From Azonexus sp. (GTDB lineage Bacteria; Pseudomonadota; Gammaproteobacteria; Burkholderiales; Rhodocyclaceae), in NCBI GenBank assembly GCA_031285115.1, contig JAITWU010000258.1, forward strand, positions 1-7,581: a stretch of 7,581 nucleotides of DNA, in the 5' to 3' direction. Below are positions 6,517 to 7,581 of this stretch, piece after piece. The notes below the pieces were generated by a model that saw nothing but the letters and a program-made list of their open reading frames with translations, did not search any database and was not told the DNA's origin. The translations under genes were made by a program, and so were the position numbers. Numbering within the stretch: the stretch's first letter is position 1; each line of letters opens with the position of its first letter.

Positions 6517-7581
6517 TCAGGGATAAAAAACGTAAAGCCGATAACCGGCGGCGCCGATGTCGCGCGCTTCGAGCCACAGGTGGATGGCGGTGTCGCTATT
6601 GGCCGGGAAGCGTTCCGGACTGATCGCGGGCGGCAGATATTCAGTCGCCGCCATGACCCGGCGGGCAACGACCCGGTCGTTGGCGTCGGTCAGGGTCAGT
6701 TCAAGGGCGGGCCAATCCTGGGCGTGGGCCGCCCGGTTGCGCAGCGTGGCGTGCAGCACGAACAGGCCGCGGGCGTTGTCGGACTGGAGATCGGAGGCTT
6801 CGATGGCGACCAGATTGACATCGCGCGGCAGCGGAACGGCGATGTTGAGCATCTGGTAGTAGTCGGCGGCAGCCGGTAGTTTGAGCGTGACTTCGGTGCG
6901 GAAGTGGTGCGCCAGTTGCGCCAGCAGAACCAGAATCAGCAACAGCGCGGCGAGGACGAACGGCCACGCCGCCCGCCGGTTTTCCTCGATGGCGAAAGCC
7001 GGAGCCGCGCCAGCCAGCGTACCGGCAGCCCAGCGGTCGTAATCCGGCGCTTCGCTCAATTCGCGCACAGCGGCGAGACCGGCTTGACGCGCGGCCAAGG
7101 CGGATTGTTCCGGGGTTTCGTCGGCGTCGTCGGCAGCGTCAGTATCGTCGTCGGCCTTGGCGACGTCTGGCGCGGGTTCGCTCGCGGCAAGCGATTGAAC
7201 AGCGGTCGGGGCGGCGGTTTGGGGCGGCGGCGTTACCGGAGGCGGGGGCGGAGGAACAGCCTCCTCGGGAAGCGCGACGACTGGCAATATCGTGTCGGCC
7301 CAAGCTGATTCCGGCGTCGGCGCTGTGGGCGGCGGTGGTGGCGGCGGTGGTGGCGGTGGTGCAGGCTGTGGCGGCGGCGCGGGCGGTGGTGGCGCAGGCC
7401 GTGCAGATGGCGGCGGCGAAACGGCGGGTTCCGCTTTAACCAGCGGGGCCGCCTTGAATTTCACGGCAACGGCTTCAGTCGCCGCGCGCGGCGGTTTGAG
7501 CGGGGCGCTGGCGAATGGCGCTGGCGGGAGGCTGGCGCTCACCGGCGCTTCTTCCGTCACCAGTTGGTCAAAGGCGTTGAA
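6517..7581 (-). CDS. zinc-ribbon/DUF3426 membrane protein, N-terminus outside window
   Basis: The frame is open to the right edge, so the gene start lies beyond it; 354 residues are visible. The first seven (FNAFDQL) match the end of an MJ0042-type zinc ribbon, whose Cys pairs would be off the window. A Pro/Ala-rich linker follows, with 11 consecutive prolines (encoded at 7327-7359), then an acidic stretch (about visible residues 138-158). One transmembrane helix lies at about 206-223 (WPFVLAALLLILVLLAQL). The C-terminal DUF3426 domain includes VPLPRDVNLVAIEASDLQ and LRNRAAHAQDWPALELTL and ends in YRLYVFYP. The layout suggests a cytoplasmic zinc ribbon and linker with a periplasmic C-terminal domain. 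The function of the family is unknown; in betaproteobacteria it is often found near prmA and acc genes. It is upstream of, and probably co-transcribed with, the PfkB kinase. Confidence 0.9.
   Translation of the reverse strand, partial: FNAFDQLVTEEAPVSASLPPAPFASAPLKPPRAATEAVAVKFKAAPLVKAEPAVSPPPSARPAPPPPAPPPQPAPPPPPPPPPPPTAPTPESAWADTILPVVALPEEAVPPPPPPVTPPPQTAAPTAVQSLAASEPAPDVAKADDDTDAADDADETPEQSALAARQAGLAAVRELSEAPDYDRWAAGTLAGAAPAFAIEENRRAAWPFVLAALLLILVLLAQLAHHFRTEVTLKLPAAADYYQMLNIAVPLPRDVNLVAIEASDLQSDNARGLFVLHATLRNRAAHAQDWPALELTLTDANDRVVARRVMAATEYLPPAISPERFPANSDTAIHLWLEARDIGAAGYRLYVFYP
7316..7415. repeat. GGN-rich low-complexity tract encoding polyproline
   Basis: The plus strand is an imperfect run of GGC/GGT triplets, which reads on the coding minus strand as proline codons (CCA, CCG, CCC) with alanines. 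The longest pure run encodes 11 prolines at 7327-7359. Synonymous codons alternate, so it is not a pure microsatellite, but it can still vary in length in frame. It lies inside the linker of the DUF3426 protein. Confidence 0.7.

Noticed and set aside
5534..6526. 330-codon open frame antisense to the PfkB kinase
   Set aside because: It mirrors the kinase gene and has no family motif. The opposite strand carries an intact PfkB signature.
6509..6577. 23-residue upstream extension of the PfkB kinase
   Set aside because: It would overlap the C-terminal codons of the DUF3426 gene and is an Arg-rich shadow; family similarity starts at the ATG at 6508.

Overview
The window is GC-rich, densely packed bacterial chromosome that looks like a betaproteobacterium, most likely of the Rhodocyclales (Dechloromonas/Azoarcus-like). 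This rests on gene content and protein style: a heptosyltransferase I, a UDP-glucuronate 4-epimerase, a proteobacterial GlmS and a zinc-ribbon/DUF3426 membrane protein. I could not run a taxonomic search. No rRNA, tRNA, CRISPR array, transposase or prophage gene is visible.

Layout. Positions 1-189 are non-coding. They hold a GC-rich hairpin with a T-run, preceded by a direct copy of its own arm, and a degenerate heptamer repeat that ends just before the waaC stop. waaC (LPS heptosyltransferase I, minus strand, 190-1146) is divergent from a plus-strand run of four genes: UDP-glucuronate 4-epimerase (1271-2278), glmS (2337-4160), apaH (4164-4973) and a MESH1-like HD hydrolase (4992-5537). The 124-bp divergent spacer holds a perfect 11-bp inverted repeat overlapping a TATAAT box that points toward waaC. 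After a 35-bp convergent gap come two minus-strand genes 8 bp apart: an adenosine-kinase-like PfkB sugar kinase (5573-6508) and a DUF3426 membrane protein (6517 to beyond the right edge) with an 11-proline run and a transmembrane helix.

How the genes fit together. The left half serves the cell envelope. WaaC adds the first heptose to the LPS inner core, the epimerase makes UDP-galacturonate, and GlmS makes glucosamine-6-phosphate, the source of UDP-GlcNAc for lipid A and peptidoglycan. The end of the same gene run encodes two hydrolases of nucleotide alarmones: ApaH for Ap4A and a stand-alone small enzyme predicted to act on (p)ppGpp. The next gene, on the other strand, is an adenosine-kinase-like enzyme. 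Envelope precursor synthesis joined to alarmone removal is the most interesting biological feature here. The individual families are known; I see no clearly new protein family. The less explained signals are non-coding: the operator-like palindrome, the C8 tract in waaC, and the two repeats at the left edge.
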